Below are positions 40,085-48,675 of a stretch of DNA of 64,000 bases, one piece after another. The stretch comes from a virus. Under the pieces are notes generated by a model that was given only the letters and a program-made list of their open reading frames with translations, ran no database searches and was not told the origin of the DNA. Each line of letters begins with the position of its first letter. Within the stretch, counting starts at the first letter, position 1. The DNA lies in IMG/VR virus record IMGVR_UViG_3300035180_001563, positions 1 to 64,000 of that record; one strand, written 5' to 3'. Position numbers and translations under genes: made by a program.

Positions 40085-40991
40085 TTTTCATCTCCTGTTT
40101 TATTTTAGACCATTCACTACCCCAAATGGTGACTAAATTGTATCCATACTGTTTAATAAGTTGTTCTCTCAGCTGAGTCTCATTCCATAGTTGTTCAGCA
40201 GTTTTTGATAAAAACGAAAACGGAACATCTGCTGGATTTAACACATCTAAGTTTCCATGCCACATATCCCCATAAAATTCATACACTGTGTTAGTTTCTG
40301 GAATAAACCCATCAAAAAACACATGTTTCTTTCCCAATTGCTTATGTACTTGTCTTGTCTCTGGTTTGTCAGGGACTCCAACATAGTCTAACCACTCTTG
40401 TTCACTTTTGGATGCTACTCTGCTGCATTTTCTGCATCCACACCTAGCATTTATATGAGTATCAGGAACTTGACTGAATACTCCATGTTTTTTACATATT
40501 ATATTAACAGGAGTTTTACTATTGATATACTCTACTAAAGAATAATCATACATATCACCATGTGTGTTAATCGCTTTTTGAATAAATATGTCCTTTCCAC
40601 TTTTGTTATAAGTTTTACAATTAGGACACCCTACACCATATAAATGGTCATTGGGTTTTCTTAGAAAGTGCCCATGTTGTGGACATATTATCTGAACTTT
40701 TTGTTTATTGTGAATATACTCAACTAAAGAATAATCATATTTGTTATCATATAATAAATTGCATCTATCAATAAATGTTTGTGTAGATAACCGTTGATTA
40801 TCAGCCTTACAGTATTTGCAACCATATCCAGCTAAATGTTGATATGGCTTTTGTAAAAAAGGTCCATGTTTTCTACAAATAATAGTAACTGGTATATGAG
40901 AATTTTTATAGTTAACTAACGAATAATCGAACAACCCACCATGAATTATGTGGGCTTGTTCGATAAACACCTTTTCCGTTTTTTGTTGCAC
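40071..40991 (-). CDS. DUF723-repeat endonuclease between gene 32 and uvsX
   Basis: 306 residues, GTG start. Three tandem zinc-ribbon repeats at about 20-63, 82-124 and 142-180 each read YDYSLVxY...CxxHGxF...GCxxC. The C-terminal 100 residues hold FFDGFIPETNTVYEFYGDMWHGN and NLVTIWGSEW, the Vsr-like nuclease pattern (D...E-x-G-x-W-H...E-W). It lacks the GNAT-like tail and WDCG signature of the other copies. The stop overlaps uvsX by 14 nt. It is probably a homing endonuclease cutting uvsX or gene 32 of related phages. Confidence 0.82.
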   Translation of the reverse strand: MQQKTEKVFIEQAHIIHGGLFDYSLVNYKNSHIPVTIICRKHGPFLQKPYQHLAGYGCKYCKADNQRLSTQTFIDRCNLLYDNKYDYSLVEYIHNKQKVQIICPQHGHFLRKPNDHLYGVGCPNCKTYNKSGKDIFIQKAINTHGDMYDYSLVEYINSKTPVNIICKKHGVFSQVPDTHINARCGCRKCSRVASKSEQEWLDYVGVPDKPETRQVHKQLGKKHVFFDGFIPETNTVYEFYGDMWHGNLDVLNPADVPFSFLSKTAEQLWNETQLREQLIKQYGYNLVTIWGSEWSKIKQEMKNGKV

Positions 40992-41005
40992 GTGTTTATA
41001 AAGTA

Positions 41006-41953
41006 TTATTCACTATCTACCTTATTTGCCTTACGACGAGCACGAAGTCTTGCTAAAATTGCTTCCGGATCGTCATCATCACCATCAGAAGATGAGTCAG
41101 CAGGAGTAGATTCTACTTTATCTACTTTAGTTGTGGTTGGTTTCTTAGTAGATTTTTCAACGACATCCTTGATAGATGACACTTTAGTGACAGGTGTATC
41201 ATCAACATTTTCGGTGTTATCAGATCCCGAATTATCAGAGTTATATTCTTCCCCAGTCATTGCAGCTTTAAGCATTGCTTCAACTTTGTCTAAGCCTGGG
41301 TTCTTGGGAAGTAACGTAGATAAGTTGATAAGAGACGCTTCAACATGAGATACAGTTTCATCGTCAAGATCACTTGCACGTTTAGCGAATGAACTGCGTG
41401 AATAATCCGCATAGTCGCCACTTTGACGCTTTTTAATCATGAAGTTTGTTCCACCTTCATACAAATATGGGATTTCTTCCAAATCACCACTTTCAAAAGC
41501 GTCCTTAATTGCATCATAAATCTTACTACCTAACGCTAGATAACGAATTTTACCTTGGTGAGTTTCACCTGTTTCTTTATCCGCAGGTAGAGGATCTTCG
41601 ATTATCAATGCTTGAGCAATGTATTGCTTCTTACGCCAATATTTCTTACCGTTTGTTTTATCATCTTTCTTGTAAAAGGCAGCTGATACCTTACAAATTG
41701 GACAATCTTCACCATACATCTTAAGACATGGTACTGATTTATTTTCCCCATTAATACTTAAAGTATGCATTAATTTTTCAACTAAGAACCCCATTGGGTT
41801 TTCTTCATTTGCGTCAGGTAAAAAACGTACAGTTGATTGTTCTCCTACTTCCATATTCCAAAATGGGTAATAATTATTTTGTCCACCTTCGGTTGCGGTT
41901 TCGGATTTCTTGAATTGACTCTTGAGGTCATTTAATGAGAGTTTAGCCATTAT
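41006..41953 (-). CDS. 32: Single-stranded DNA-binding protein gp32
   Basis: About 315 residues from ATG 41953 with AAGGAG upstream (T4 gp32 301). The basic N-terminus SLNDLKSQFKK is the cooperativity (LAST-like) region. FWNMEVGEQSTVRFLPD is followed by the zinc ribbon HTLSINGENKSVPC...CPIC, then IEDPLPADKETGETHQGKIR and the acidic C-terminal tail. It coats ssDNA during replication and recombination with UvsX and UvsY. Confidence 0.94.
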   Translation of the reverse strand: MMAKLSLNDLKSQFKKSETATEGGQNNYYPFWNMEVGEQSTVRFLPDANEENPMGFLVEKLMHTLSINGENKSVPCLKMYGEDCPICKVSAAFYKKDDKTNGKKYWRKKQYIAQALIIEDPLPADKETGETHQGKIRYLALGSKIYDAIKDAFESGDLEEIPYLYEGGTNFMIKKRQSGDYADYSRSSFAKRASDLDDETVSHVEASLINLSTLLPKNPGLDKVEAMLKAAMTGEEYNSDNSGSDNTENVDDTPVTKVSSIKDVVEKSTKKPTTTKVDKVESTPADSSSDGDDDDPEAILARLRARRKANKVDSE

Positions 41954-42045
41954 TATTCTCCTTTTCACTTTTCTCGTGTTGTGATTGAATTCACTTTTAA
42001 ATAATACATTTTTTTCGCTTAGAGATCAAGGGTTATGATCACGGT

Positions 42046-42065
42046 TGTAGAAAATGATTTCTACA
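42046..42065 (-). promoter_or_regulatory. Hairpin in the gene 32 leader
   Basis: TGTAGAAA and TTTCTACA form a perfect 8-bp stem with a 4-nt loop, about 95 nt before the gp32 ATG and close to the expected start of a transcript from the CATAAATA box at 42070-42077. It may protect the mRNA 5' end or serve gp32 autoregulation, which in T4 uses a leader pseudoknot. Confidence 0.45.
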
Positions 42066-42069
42066 CATG

Positions 42070-42077
42070 TATTTATG
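42070..42077 (-). promoter_or_regulatory. Late-type promoter box CATAAATA
   Basis: Minus-strand late box upstream of the gene 32 leader. Confidence 0.5.
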
Positions 42078-42112
42078 TTAGTTATGAAAAACGTTACAAC
42101 AAAGTAATAGGG

Positions 42113-44812
42113 TCAAGATAATGATAATAACAAAATTTTCCCCGTAAACCCTACTGAGAACGTAATTTGCATGGTATTGTTATCTACAAACAATACTTGG
42201 ATTGGTATAATGGGAGTTTGTACTCCATTAACATCAACATATATATTATACATAATATCAGCTGAGTTTAAATTGTGGGTAATGATCCATATGTTAGAGT
42301 TGATTGTAATTATCTCTTTATATGATTTACTAATACCCAAACTCGATACTGAGTTATCAACATACTGCTTTGTTGCTGCATTTAAGTTGGATGTTGGGTC
42401 TCCAACCAAAGATAGATCACCAGTCATACTACCACCCGAGGTAGACAATCGCGTTGCAGTAGTGACATCAACATATTGTCTTGTTGCTGCACCCAGACTA
42501 TTTATTGGGTCTCGATATAAAATTAAATCACCAGTCATAACATCTCCACCCCTGTTCACATAGGAGCCAATGTTTTGACTTACTTGAGTGTCAACATACT
42601 GTTTTGTTGCAGCTTCGAGAGCAGTGTGAGGATCTGAGGCTAGTTGTAATATCCCTGTCAACGTTCCACCTGTTAGGCTTAGATATAACTGATCAGCAAT
42701 AACTTGACTCAAACCTCCACCTAGTGTTACGTTACTAACCTGTGTGTCAACGTATAATTTCGATGCTGCTTCTAAACCATATTGTGGATCACCTTGCAAC
42801 ATCAAATGACCATTTACAGTAAGATCCCCAGAAACGGTATCCCCCGTTTTTTTAACATACAAACCGTCGGTTTGTGTTTGTGTGAGATATAAACTTGTGG
42901 CAGTAGTTTCAGAAGTTGTTATAGCATTATCAACATATTGTTTTGTTGCTGCTCCATAACTAGTGGTTGGATTTCCGGATAAAATCAACAACCCGTTCAT
43001 TGTGTCTCCAGAAATGTTTACTGGAGTAAAACCAAGCGTATTAATTAAATCAACTGATGTTTGGTTAGTCCCAGACGTAACTAAACCATTAACATTAACA
43101 GTTACTGAGTTATAAGTTCCTGGAATAATACCTGAGCTTGATAGAGTCGTTACAATTGACCCAGTTCCTGAACCGGATACTGCACCTGATAATGTAATTG
43201 GTTGATTTGGGGATGAACTGATTGAACTATCAACATAATGTTTTGTCGCTGCACCGTTGTTTACAACTGGATCTCCCGATAGAACCAGCAACCCAGTCAT
43301 TACATCTCCAGCTTTGTTAATTGGAGTAAAGTTTAGGGCAGTAGTAACGTCTGAGTTACTGAGAGAGTTTCCTACTGTTACCAATCCCTTGGAGTTCACT
43401 GTGATTTTTGAATAAACTCCTGGTGTTACACCAGAATTAGCTAACGTTGTCGAAAAAATAGAAGTTCCTGAACCTGTAACATCACCAACCATTGTAATTA
43501 GTTTATTTGGTATATTATCAACATACTGTTTTGTAGCAGGTTGCATTGCTGATGATGGGTCTGAGTTTAACGTTAAAGGACCTGTTAAAGTTCCACCGGA
43601 AATGTTTAATTTGATATCATCCAATTCTTGCAAATTCTGTTGAACAGTAGTGGCACTTAAATCGGTATATGCAACTGTCGAAACAGTAGAAGCTGTATGT
43701 GTATGAGCTAAGGGTGTTCTTGCATTTGAATTTCGTGGGTCGTTATCACCAACAGCCACAGGGTTTAATGGATCTGTTGCTTCAACGGATAATTTAACAA
43801 CTCCAGTAATGGTAGATGATGCTTTTTGAGTTCCAAGACCAGGATCACCTTTAGGTCCAGTTAAACCAGCTGGGCCAACCGCACCTAAACCCTGCATAAA
43901 CATTATTGTTGTTTTGGATGTTACTCGAGCGATGGGGACTTGTGTTGGTCTAAAAGAATTGATAATAGCAGGATCGATATCTGTTAATGATCCGTTTGTA
44001 TCTACCCAAAGTGGAGCATTTATTGTTGTCCAGTTCCACCCAGGATTCGTTATAATTCCCTGAAATATGACTGGGGTTACTTGATCGTAGGTAGCAGATT
44101 TAATACACATCATTAATACAGATGATGATGTATCTTCATAATTTGCCAATCTAATGCGGTTGAAATCTGAGTATGTGACTACGGAGAACGATGAGATGTT
44201 TTCATTTGCCTGAGCAAACGTAATATCTGTTTCAAGTCTATTTGACATCTCAAATGTTCCATCAACAAACCATTGGTCTTCAGATGAAAAGAATGTGTTA
44301 TCAGATTTTTTGAGAGCTGAACCCAATCCATCAAACAATATTCTTCCTGATTTATAACTCACATTTGATCCTACTTGAGTTCCAGGTTGATTTAATACAA
44401 GAGTCGTTCCATTAAGAAGGGCGCCAGCGAATACTCGGATACACTCGACCCAACGAATACTATCCCAAAAACGCATCTTGTTTGCAGTCGTATCAAACCA
44501 GTGTTGATTCAATTGGGGGGAGGGAGGGTTTGTAGCGCTAACAATTGGTTGAACACTAGTGAAACCAAATGTTCTCACTGCTGTGTTTTTATTAATATCC
44601 CAATACAACCAACTTGAATCTGTTGAGGATAAATTTGTCCAAGCTGCTATTGTTACTTGACTTGAGGGTTCTGTGAACATATATTCTGCAGTGCCAAAAG
44701 AGGCTGTGAACACTGCAGGACTACTTCCCACGTTAAGATTAACTGTTGTTCCTGTTTTAGTAAGAAAGTCTGACTGACTTTGAACTATACCTTGTCTAAA
44801 AGATAGTAACAT
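42113..44812 (-). CDS. Long tail fibre protein, seven shaft repeats and collagen-like segment
   Basis: 899 residues. An N-terminal beta domain ends in the PSPQLNQHWFDTTANKMRFW block. A collagen-like GPAGLTGPKGDPG lies at about residue 310. Seven DP-AATKQYVD shaft repeats follow between about 400 and 850. The tip module is IWIITHNLNSADIMYNIYVD...NTMQITF. It probably forms a trimeric long fibre. A perfect TATAAATA box lies 31 nt upstream. Confidence 0.8.
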   Translation of the reverse strand: MLLSFRQGIVQSQSDFLTKTGTTVNLNVGSSPAVFTASFGTAEYMFTEPSSQVTIAAWTNLSSTDSSWLYWDINKNTAVRTFGFTSVQPIVSATNPPSPQLNQHWFDTTANKMRFWDSIRWVECIRVFAGALLNGTTLVLNQPGTQVGSNVSYKSGRILFDGLGSALKKSDNTFFSSEDQWFVDGTFEMSNRLETDITFAQANENISSFSVVTYSDFNRIRLANYEDTSSSVLMMCIKSATYDQVTPVIFQGIITNPGWNWTTINAPLWVDTNGSLTDIDPAIINSFRPTQVPIARVTSKTTIMFMQGLGAVGPAGLTGPKGDPGLGTQKASSTITGVVKLSVEATDPLNPVAVGDNDPRNSNARTPLAHTHTASTVSTVAYTDLSATTVQQNLQELDDIKLNISGGTLTGPLTLNSDPSSAMQPATKQYVDNIPNKLITMVGDVTGSGTSIFSTTLANSGVTPGVYSKITVNSKGLVTVGNSLSNSDVTTALNFTPINKAGDVMTGLLVLSGDPVVNNGAATKHYVDSSISSSPNQPITLSGAVSGSGTGSIVTTLSSSGIIPGTYNSVTVNVNGLVTSGTNQTSVDLINTLGFTPVNISGDTMNGLLILSGNPTTSYGAATKQYVDNAITTSETTATSLYLTQTQTDGLYVKKTGDTVSGDLTVNGHLMLQGDPQYGLEAASKLYVDTQVSNVTLGGGLSQVIADQLYLSLTGGTLTGILQLASDPHTALEAATKQYVDTQVSQNIGSYVNRGGDVMTGDLILYRDPINSLGAATRQYVDVTTATRLSTSGGSMTGDLSLVGDPTSNLNAATKQYVDNSVSSLGISKSYKEIITINSNIWIITHNLNSADIMYNIYVDVNGVQTPIIPIQVLFVDNNTMQITFSVGFTGKILLLSLS

Positions 44813-44842
44813 AATGTGTTGTACTCACCATAATATTTTATA

Positions 44843-44850
44843 TATTTATA
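44843..44850 (-). promoter_or_regulatory. Late promoter TATAAATA
   Basis: A perfect minus-strand match 31 nt before the ATG of the 899-residue fibre gene. Confidence 0.7.
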
Positions 44851-44881
44851 AATTGTGCAACACAATGGTGGTGTTAGTGTT

Positions 44882-45541
44882 TTAGTGTCGTACTTCCCAG
44901 ACTACTTCAAAATCTGGACATTCATAAAATGTTTGTGGATCTAACCTCATACCATATTGAGCAATCATAGCTTCAAACTGTGCAAAGTTTTTATCATAGT
45001 CATTATCACCCATCAATGCAGCTCTAACCAATTCTACGCACGAGAGATTTTGATCTTGACTAAGATCAAAAAGAGTATCGTACGGCTTACCAAGTTCTGT
45101 TTTAGCTTTATCTAACGCTGCTGTCCAATCTTCAAGAGTCATATTTTTTGGTTTCAATAAAGCAACAGAGCTACATTGTTGATCAAATACGTCATTGAAT
45201 CCAGAATAATGAACACCAGTATCTGTAGATTCTATAAACCTGAAGTCATCAGTTGTATCAACAGTGTCTTCAAGGTTCATAAATGAATGTCCATAATATC
45301 CAGGTTTCTTAAATTTTGAAAGGATCCAGTGAGCTAATTGAATAAAATAAACCGAAAGGTGTCCACGATGCATTGATAATATCACATAATAATCTTTTGA
45401 TAACTTTTCATTGAGAGTGTCTCGTTCTGATTGAGTTAAAACTCGTTTTGAGTTCCAGTTAACTTTTCCAATCAACATAATGATTACACTCACAACTACA
45501 ACGTAAGTTCTCGAAAAGGACATTTTAATTTTATTAAACAT
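44882..45541 (-). CDS. Membrane-anchored permuted papain-like (YiiX/NlpC) amidase
   Basis: 219 residues. One N-terminal membrane helix (TYVVVVSVIIMLIG) precedes a cysteine-peptidase-like domain. It shows PGYYGHSFMNLE (likely catalytic His), FIESTDTGVHYSGF, KTELGKPYD and LSCVELVRAAL (likely nucleophile Cys 168 region). The order His before Cys is that of the circularly permuted NlpC/P60 group (YiiX type). Such enzymes cut peptidoglycan peptides or lipid/amide bonds. Between fibre genes it may help envelope penetration or superinfection control; both are inference. Confidence 0.72.
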   Translation of the reverse strand: MFNKIKMSFSRTYVVVVSVIIMLIGKVNWNSKRVLTQSERDTLNEKLSKDYYVILSMHRGHLSVYFIQLAHWILSKFKKPGYYGHSFMNLEDTVDTTDDFRFIESTDTGVHYSGFNDVFDQQCSSVALLKPKNMTLEDWTAALDKAKTELGKPYDTLFDLSQDQNLSCVELVRAALMGDNDYDKNFAQFEAMIAQYGMRLDPQTFYECPDFEVVWEVRH

Positions 45542-45564
45542 AGTGGATGTACTCCTTTGTATGA

Positions 45565-45993
45565 TTACACAGGTACGCGATTTGCAAGAACTTGAGCTGC
45601 TCTACCGACACCGATAAGTCCAAGTTGTTCTAACATTTGTACACCTGCGATTGTATTAGGGTTTGTTAATTGAACTTCTGCAGACAGCTCCATATCTTTT
45701 GCCATCGTCAATAAAATTGCCTTATAATTGGCTGGAATATTTGGATTTGACTGAACATTATCGATTCCAACACGTTCCGCTAAAGTAAACAACTGTCTAA
45801 ATTGAAACTTAGTAATAACAACTCCAGCAGCTATTTCTGGATTTGCTGCAATCCATGTATCTAGTGTAGTTTGATCAGGGATTGGAGCACCTGCATCCCA
45901 TATAAGATCTGCATAAACTGAACCATCTCCATTTGCGTGGCATTGAACGGCTGGAAATCCAACACTAATTGCCTGAATGTATGTCATTGTCAT
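45565..45993 (-). CDS. Tail-fibre-associated small protein (paralogue of 14224-14649)
   Basis: 142 residues, GGAG before ATG. N-terminal beta domain (AISVGFPAVQCHANGDGSVY), then ITKFQFRQLFTLAERVGIDN and NPNTIAGVQMLEQLGLI as in the paralogue. Proteins starting their second half with TKFQFRxLFT recur next to phage fibre genes. A CATAAATA box lies 40 nt upstream. Confidence 0.7.
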   Translation of the reverse strand: MTMTYIQAISVGFPAVQCHANGDGSVYADLIWDAGAPIPDQTTLDTWIAANPEIAAGVVITKFQFRQLFTLAERVGIDNVQSNPNIPANYKAILLTMAKDMELSAEVQLTNPNTIAGVQMLEQLGLIGVGRAAQVLANRVPV

Positions 45994-46032
45994 AAGTTTT
46001 TCTCCAATAATTGTAATATGTATATACCAGTG

Positions 46033-46040
46033 TATTTATG
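46033..46040 (-). promoter_or_regulatory. Late-type promoter box CATAAATA
   Basis: Minus-strand late box 40 nt before the ATG at 45993. Confidence 0.5.
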
Positions 46041-46055
46041 ATATGTGTTTGTAAT

Positions 46056-46739
46056 TTATGCTAATTCTGAAACAGTAACACCACTCTTAGCTAACATACC
46101 GTTGAAATTATTCCCTGTTGTGCCTGTTTGGCCAATATACCAAGTTCCAGTACCATTGCTTATACCGACTCTAATAGAGTAGGTTTGAGTTGATGTAGAT
46201 CCAGGTGTATCGATAAAATTAAATGGTAGAGTATAAATTAGAGTAGTTGTACTAATGCTTGCTCCGACAACACCAATACAAGTAGATCCTCTAAAAAATG
46301 CAGCTGTTAATTGTCTTGATGTTGTACTCAATGAGTAACAAAATGCCCCAGAGATATTAACATTACTAGTGGTATAGGTGGGGGTAATTGTGTGGGACCA
46401 TATTTGCGTTCCCATAGCTGTAGTTGGTGTGGTATTAGCTAATGTTATTGTTGATGTTCCTGTGGTTGCAGCTATATTAGAGAAAGTTTGTTGTATCGGT
46501 TGTCCGGACCCAACTACAGGAACACCTGCACTCAATAAGATCCACGATGCTCCATTATCTCTATAAATTAGGTTAGTGTCTGTTGTAATATACACGTTTC
46601 CAACGTTTCCTGCTGCTGGCAACGCAGAAAATATACCGGAAGTAATTTGGGGAGTATTTCCACCATTTAATAAAACAGGTGTTCCATTAACATCTGGAGT
46701 ATTAGCAAAACTATATGAGCCGAAGACTGGTGTTGACAT
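46056..46739 (-). CDS. Short fibre-like virion protein
   Basis: 227 residues, AGGAAA before ATG. SALPAAGNVGNVYITTDTNL followed by IYRDNGASWILL is the attachment-like block seen in small phage fibre and decoration proteins. A Thr/Ser-rich beta domain follows (IWSHTITPTYTTSNVNIS, TYSIRVGISNGTGTWYIG). It is probably a fibre tip or side decoration. It has its own late box and stands after a terminator. Confidence 0.65.
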   Translation of the reverse strand: MSTPVFGSYSFANTPDVNGTPVLLNGGNTPQITSGIFSALPAAGNVGNVYITTDTNLIYRDNGASWILLSAGVPVVGSGQPIQQTFSNIAATTGTSTITLANTTPTTAMGTQIWSHTITPTYTTSNVNISGAFCYSLSTTSRQLTAAFFRGSTCIGVVGASISTTTLIYTLPFNFIDTPGSTSTQTYSIRVGISNGTGTWYIGQTGTTGNNFNGMLAKSGVTVSELA

Positions 46740-46761
46740 TTGTTTTTTCCTATTTTATTAT

Positions 46762-46769
46762 TATTTATC
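46762..46769 (-). promoter_or_regulatory. Late-type promoter box GATAAATA
   Basis: Minus-strand late box 23 nt before the ATG at 46739, just after the terminator at 46788. Confidence 0.5.
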
Positions 46770-46787
46770 AATCTCTCGACTAAGAAA

Positions 46788-46812
46788 ACCCCAGATGCTT
46801 CAGCATTGGGGT
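46788..46812 (-). terminator. Intrinsic terminator after LamG gene
   Basis: ACCCCA...TGGGGT stem with an inner TGC/GCA pair and GAA loop region. On the minus strand it is followed by TTTTCTTAG. It closes the operon that ends at 46819. Confidence 0.75.
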
Positions 46813-46818
46813 AGTTCA

Positions 46819-47526
46819 CTACATTGGAGGTCTACTGTCTCCAGATATATAGCTAGCTGAATAAGTGAAATTAACTCCAGTGGCAGTACCGATTGGTGTT
46901 AGGTTATTTCCCTGTCCTGAATAATCTATTATTTTAGTAACGGTTGTTCCTGGGGCACCCTCATCGAATAACAAACTTGTTATTAAACCATATACCAACC
47001 CATCTTTATCTCCAGCAGTTGAATATGCCGTCAATATTTCATCCGCTGAAAGTACTCTATTAAAGTATGAGATGTCGTCAACTGAAAATGTACCTGTTTC
47101 ACTAACTCCACCACCTGGATAACCGTTTATATACACAGCTGTAATTGTACCAGCTTGTTGTGCTACAGTTGCAGAATTTACGAATTTTCCATTAATATAA
47201 ATACTGTGTGTTGTTCCATTGAAGGTATATGCAATGTGATTCCATGCATTTGATGTTGGTAATATTATATTATTAGATGAAACAAGTATAGTTCCACCCC
47301 ATGTCCACACATCAACATTACCATTTCCAGAACTTGTTCCAATTTGAATTGCAGTTCCACCACTAGTTGCTGTATTATATGTACCAACCATACTTATTTT
47401 ACTACCAGAACTAAAATTTGCATTAATCCAAGTCATTAACGTAACTGGTGTTAGAGCATTAATAGCTAGTGCTCCTGTTTGACTAGCCAAATGATAATCA
47501 ACTGCTCCTGGAGTTGTAATAGCCAT
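46819..47526 (-). CDS. LamG-type lectin-like tail protein
   Basis: 235 residues, AAGGA before ATG. The concanavalin/LamG_3 jelly-roll pattern is clear: TLMTWINANF, NAWNHIAYTFNGTTHSIYIN, GKFVNSA, and FSVDDISYFNRVLSADEILTAY. Such domains bind glycans, and in phages they sit on fibres or tail sheaths. The start ATTPGAVDYHL may be an attachment peptide. Confidence 0.8.
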   Translation of the reverse strand: MAITTPGAVDYHLASQTGALAINALTPVTLMTWINANFSSGSKISMVGTYNTATSGGTAIQIGTSSGNGNVDVWTWGGTILVSSNNIILPTSNAWNHIAYTFNGTTHSIYINGKFVNSATVAQQAGTITAVYINGYPGGGVSETGTFSVDDISYFNRVLSADEILTAYSTAGDKDGLVYGLITSLLFDEGAPGTTVTKIIDYSGQGNNLTPIGTATGVNFTYSASYISGDSRPPM

Positions 47527-47535
47527 ATCAGGTCC

Positions 47536-48618
47536 TTAAGTAAACTGAATAGTTATTTCTGACAATAACCAGTTATAAGCTAAATTACCACTCACACTCA
47601 CATTTCGTGTAATTTCCATTTGACATAAATTTCCTGCTGTCAGTGAGAGTGATGCAATGGAAAGTGTTTGTGAATAATATTGATAATATGCATTTGTTGG
47701 GACTGTGACAGTTGTCAGGTTTGTTGCAGCTGTCCATGCTCCGATCACAGCGTTATTGGGGATATTTCTAGTATAAACTTTAAGTTGTAAGTTAGCAGCT
47801 GATGCTGGTGCTGTTTGCGATCTTCCTTTGTAGGAAAACGTAACATTAGTAGCTCCTGCCGGTACAGGAACAAAGCACCCAACACCTTGTTCTACTGTGT
47901 TTGAAAATTGTCTAATATTCATAGCAGAAAAGGCAGGATCTACTGTTGTTGGCGCTAATGCATTTACAGTCCAGTCAGCTGTATTTGGTGAATCAAGACT
48001 AGTTGCAAAGTATGAGAGAGATCGTAATGGTGGTAACCCAGATATATCTGCTGCTGTTAGTGTTACATCTCCAATCCTTCCTGCTACAGATGTAACAGAA
48101 CTTGCTCCAGATCCAACCACAGTAAGTCCGTTTGCAATCACTACAACTCTAATACTGTGTGTGTTTCCTGTTACTGTAATCGTCGCTGAATTCGATGAGG
48201 TGAGAACTACCTTATCTGCTTGTATTAAAGTATTTGTGGTAGTATCGAACAATGATATAACCACATTTTGTGTTCCAAGATTATGACTTACAACGGCTGA
48301 ATATAAATTACCCGATACGAGTGTCCAAGAGGTAATTGTCGTAGAATAAGAGCTTGGAGTCGTTGCATTATTAACCCAAACACTCCCATTGTAAGTTAGA
48401 ACTTGTCCAGATATGGGTGAGGTTAAAGTAACATCAGATAACCCCGCTAATGCTTCTTGGGGTCCAATTTGAACAATAGAATCAGATCCATTATTCTTTT
48501 TAATATACATCTTACCATCGTAGGTGTTGATAGCAATCTCACCTAACTGAAGATCGGTTGTAGCTGGCACCTTTGCCGCCACAGACGATCTCTTAATTAA
48601 AATCGTATTTGTAGCCAT
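47536..48618 (-). CDS. Fibre/hinge-like structural protein
   Basis: 360 residues, AGGAG before ATG. NTILIKRSSVAAKVPATTDL followed by LGEIAINTYDGKMYIKKN is the N-terminal attachment block also present in the 48676 protein. VTSVAGRIGDVTLTAADISGL is a common phage shaft segment. The C-terminal 150 residues form a beta-sandwich (FVPVPAGATNVTFSYKGRS). It probably forms a fibre segment or tip. Confidence 0.72.
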   Translation of the reverse strand: MATNTILIKRSSVAAKVPATTDLQLGEIAINTYDGKMYIKKNNGSDSIVQIGPQEALAGLSDVTLTSPISGQVLTYNGSVWVNNATTPSSYSTTITSWTLVSGNLYSAVVSHNLGTQNVVISLFDTTTNTLIQADKVVLTSSNSATITVTGNTHSIRVVVIANGLTVVGSGASSVTSVAGRIGDVTLTAADISGLPPLRSLSYFATSLDSPNTADWTVNALAPTTVDPAFSAMNIRQFSNTVEQGVGCFVPVPAGATNVTFSYKGRSQTAPASAANLQLKVYTRNIPNNAVIGAWTAATNLTTVTVPTNAYYQYYSQTLSIASLSLTAGNLCQMEITRNVSVSGNLAYNWLLSEITIQFT

Positions 48619-48642
48619 TATATTCTCCTATATAGGAAACAC

Positions 48643-48664
48643 CTCCCGTATATACGGGAGGTTA
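48643..48664. repeat. Perfect 22-nt palindrome between fibre genes
   Basis: ACCTCCCGTATATACGGGAGGT is its own reverse complement in outline (9-bp stem, TATA centre). No U-run follows on either strand, so it may be an mRNA-processing or stability hairpin, or an attenuator, rather than a classical terminator. Confidence 0.55.
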
Positions 48665-48675
48665 CCACTTATTTA

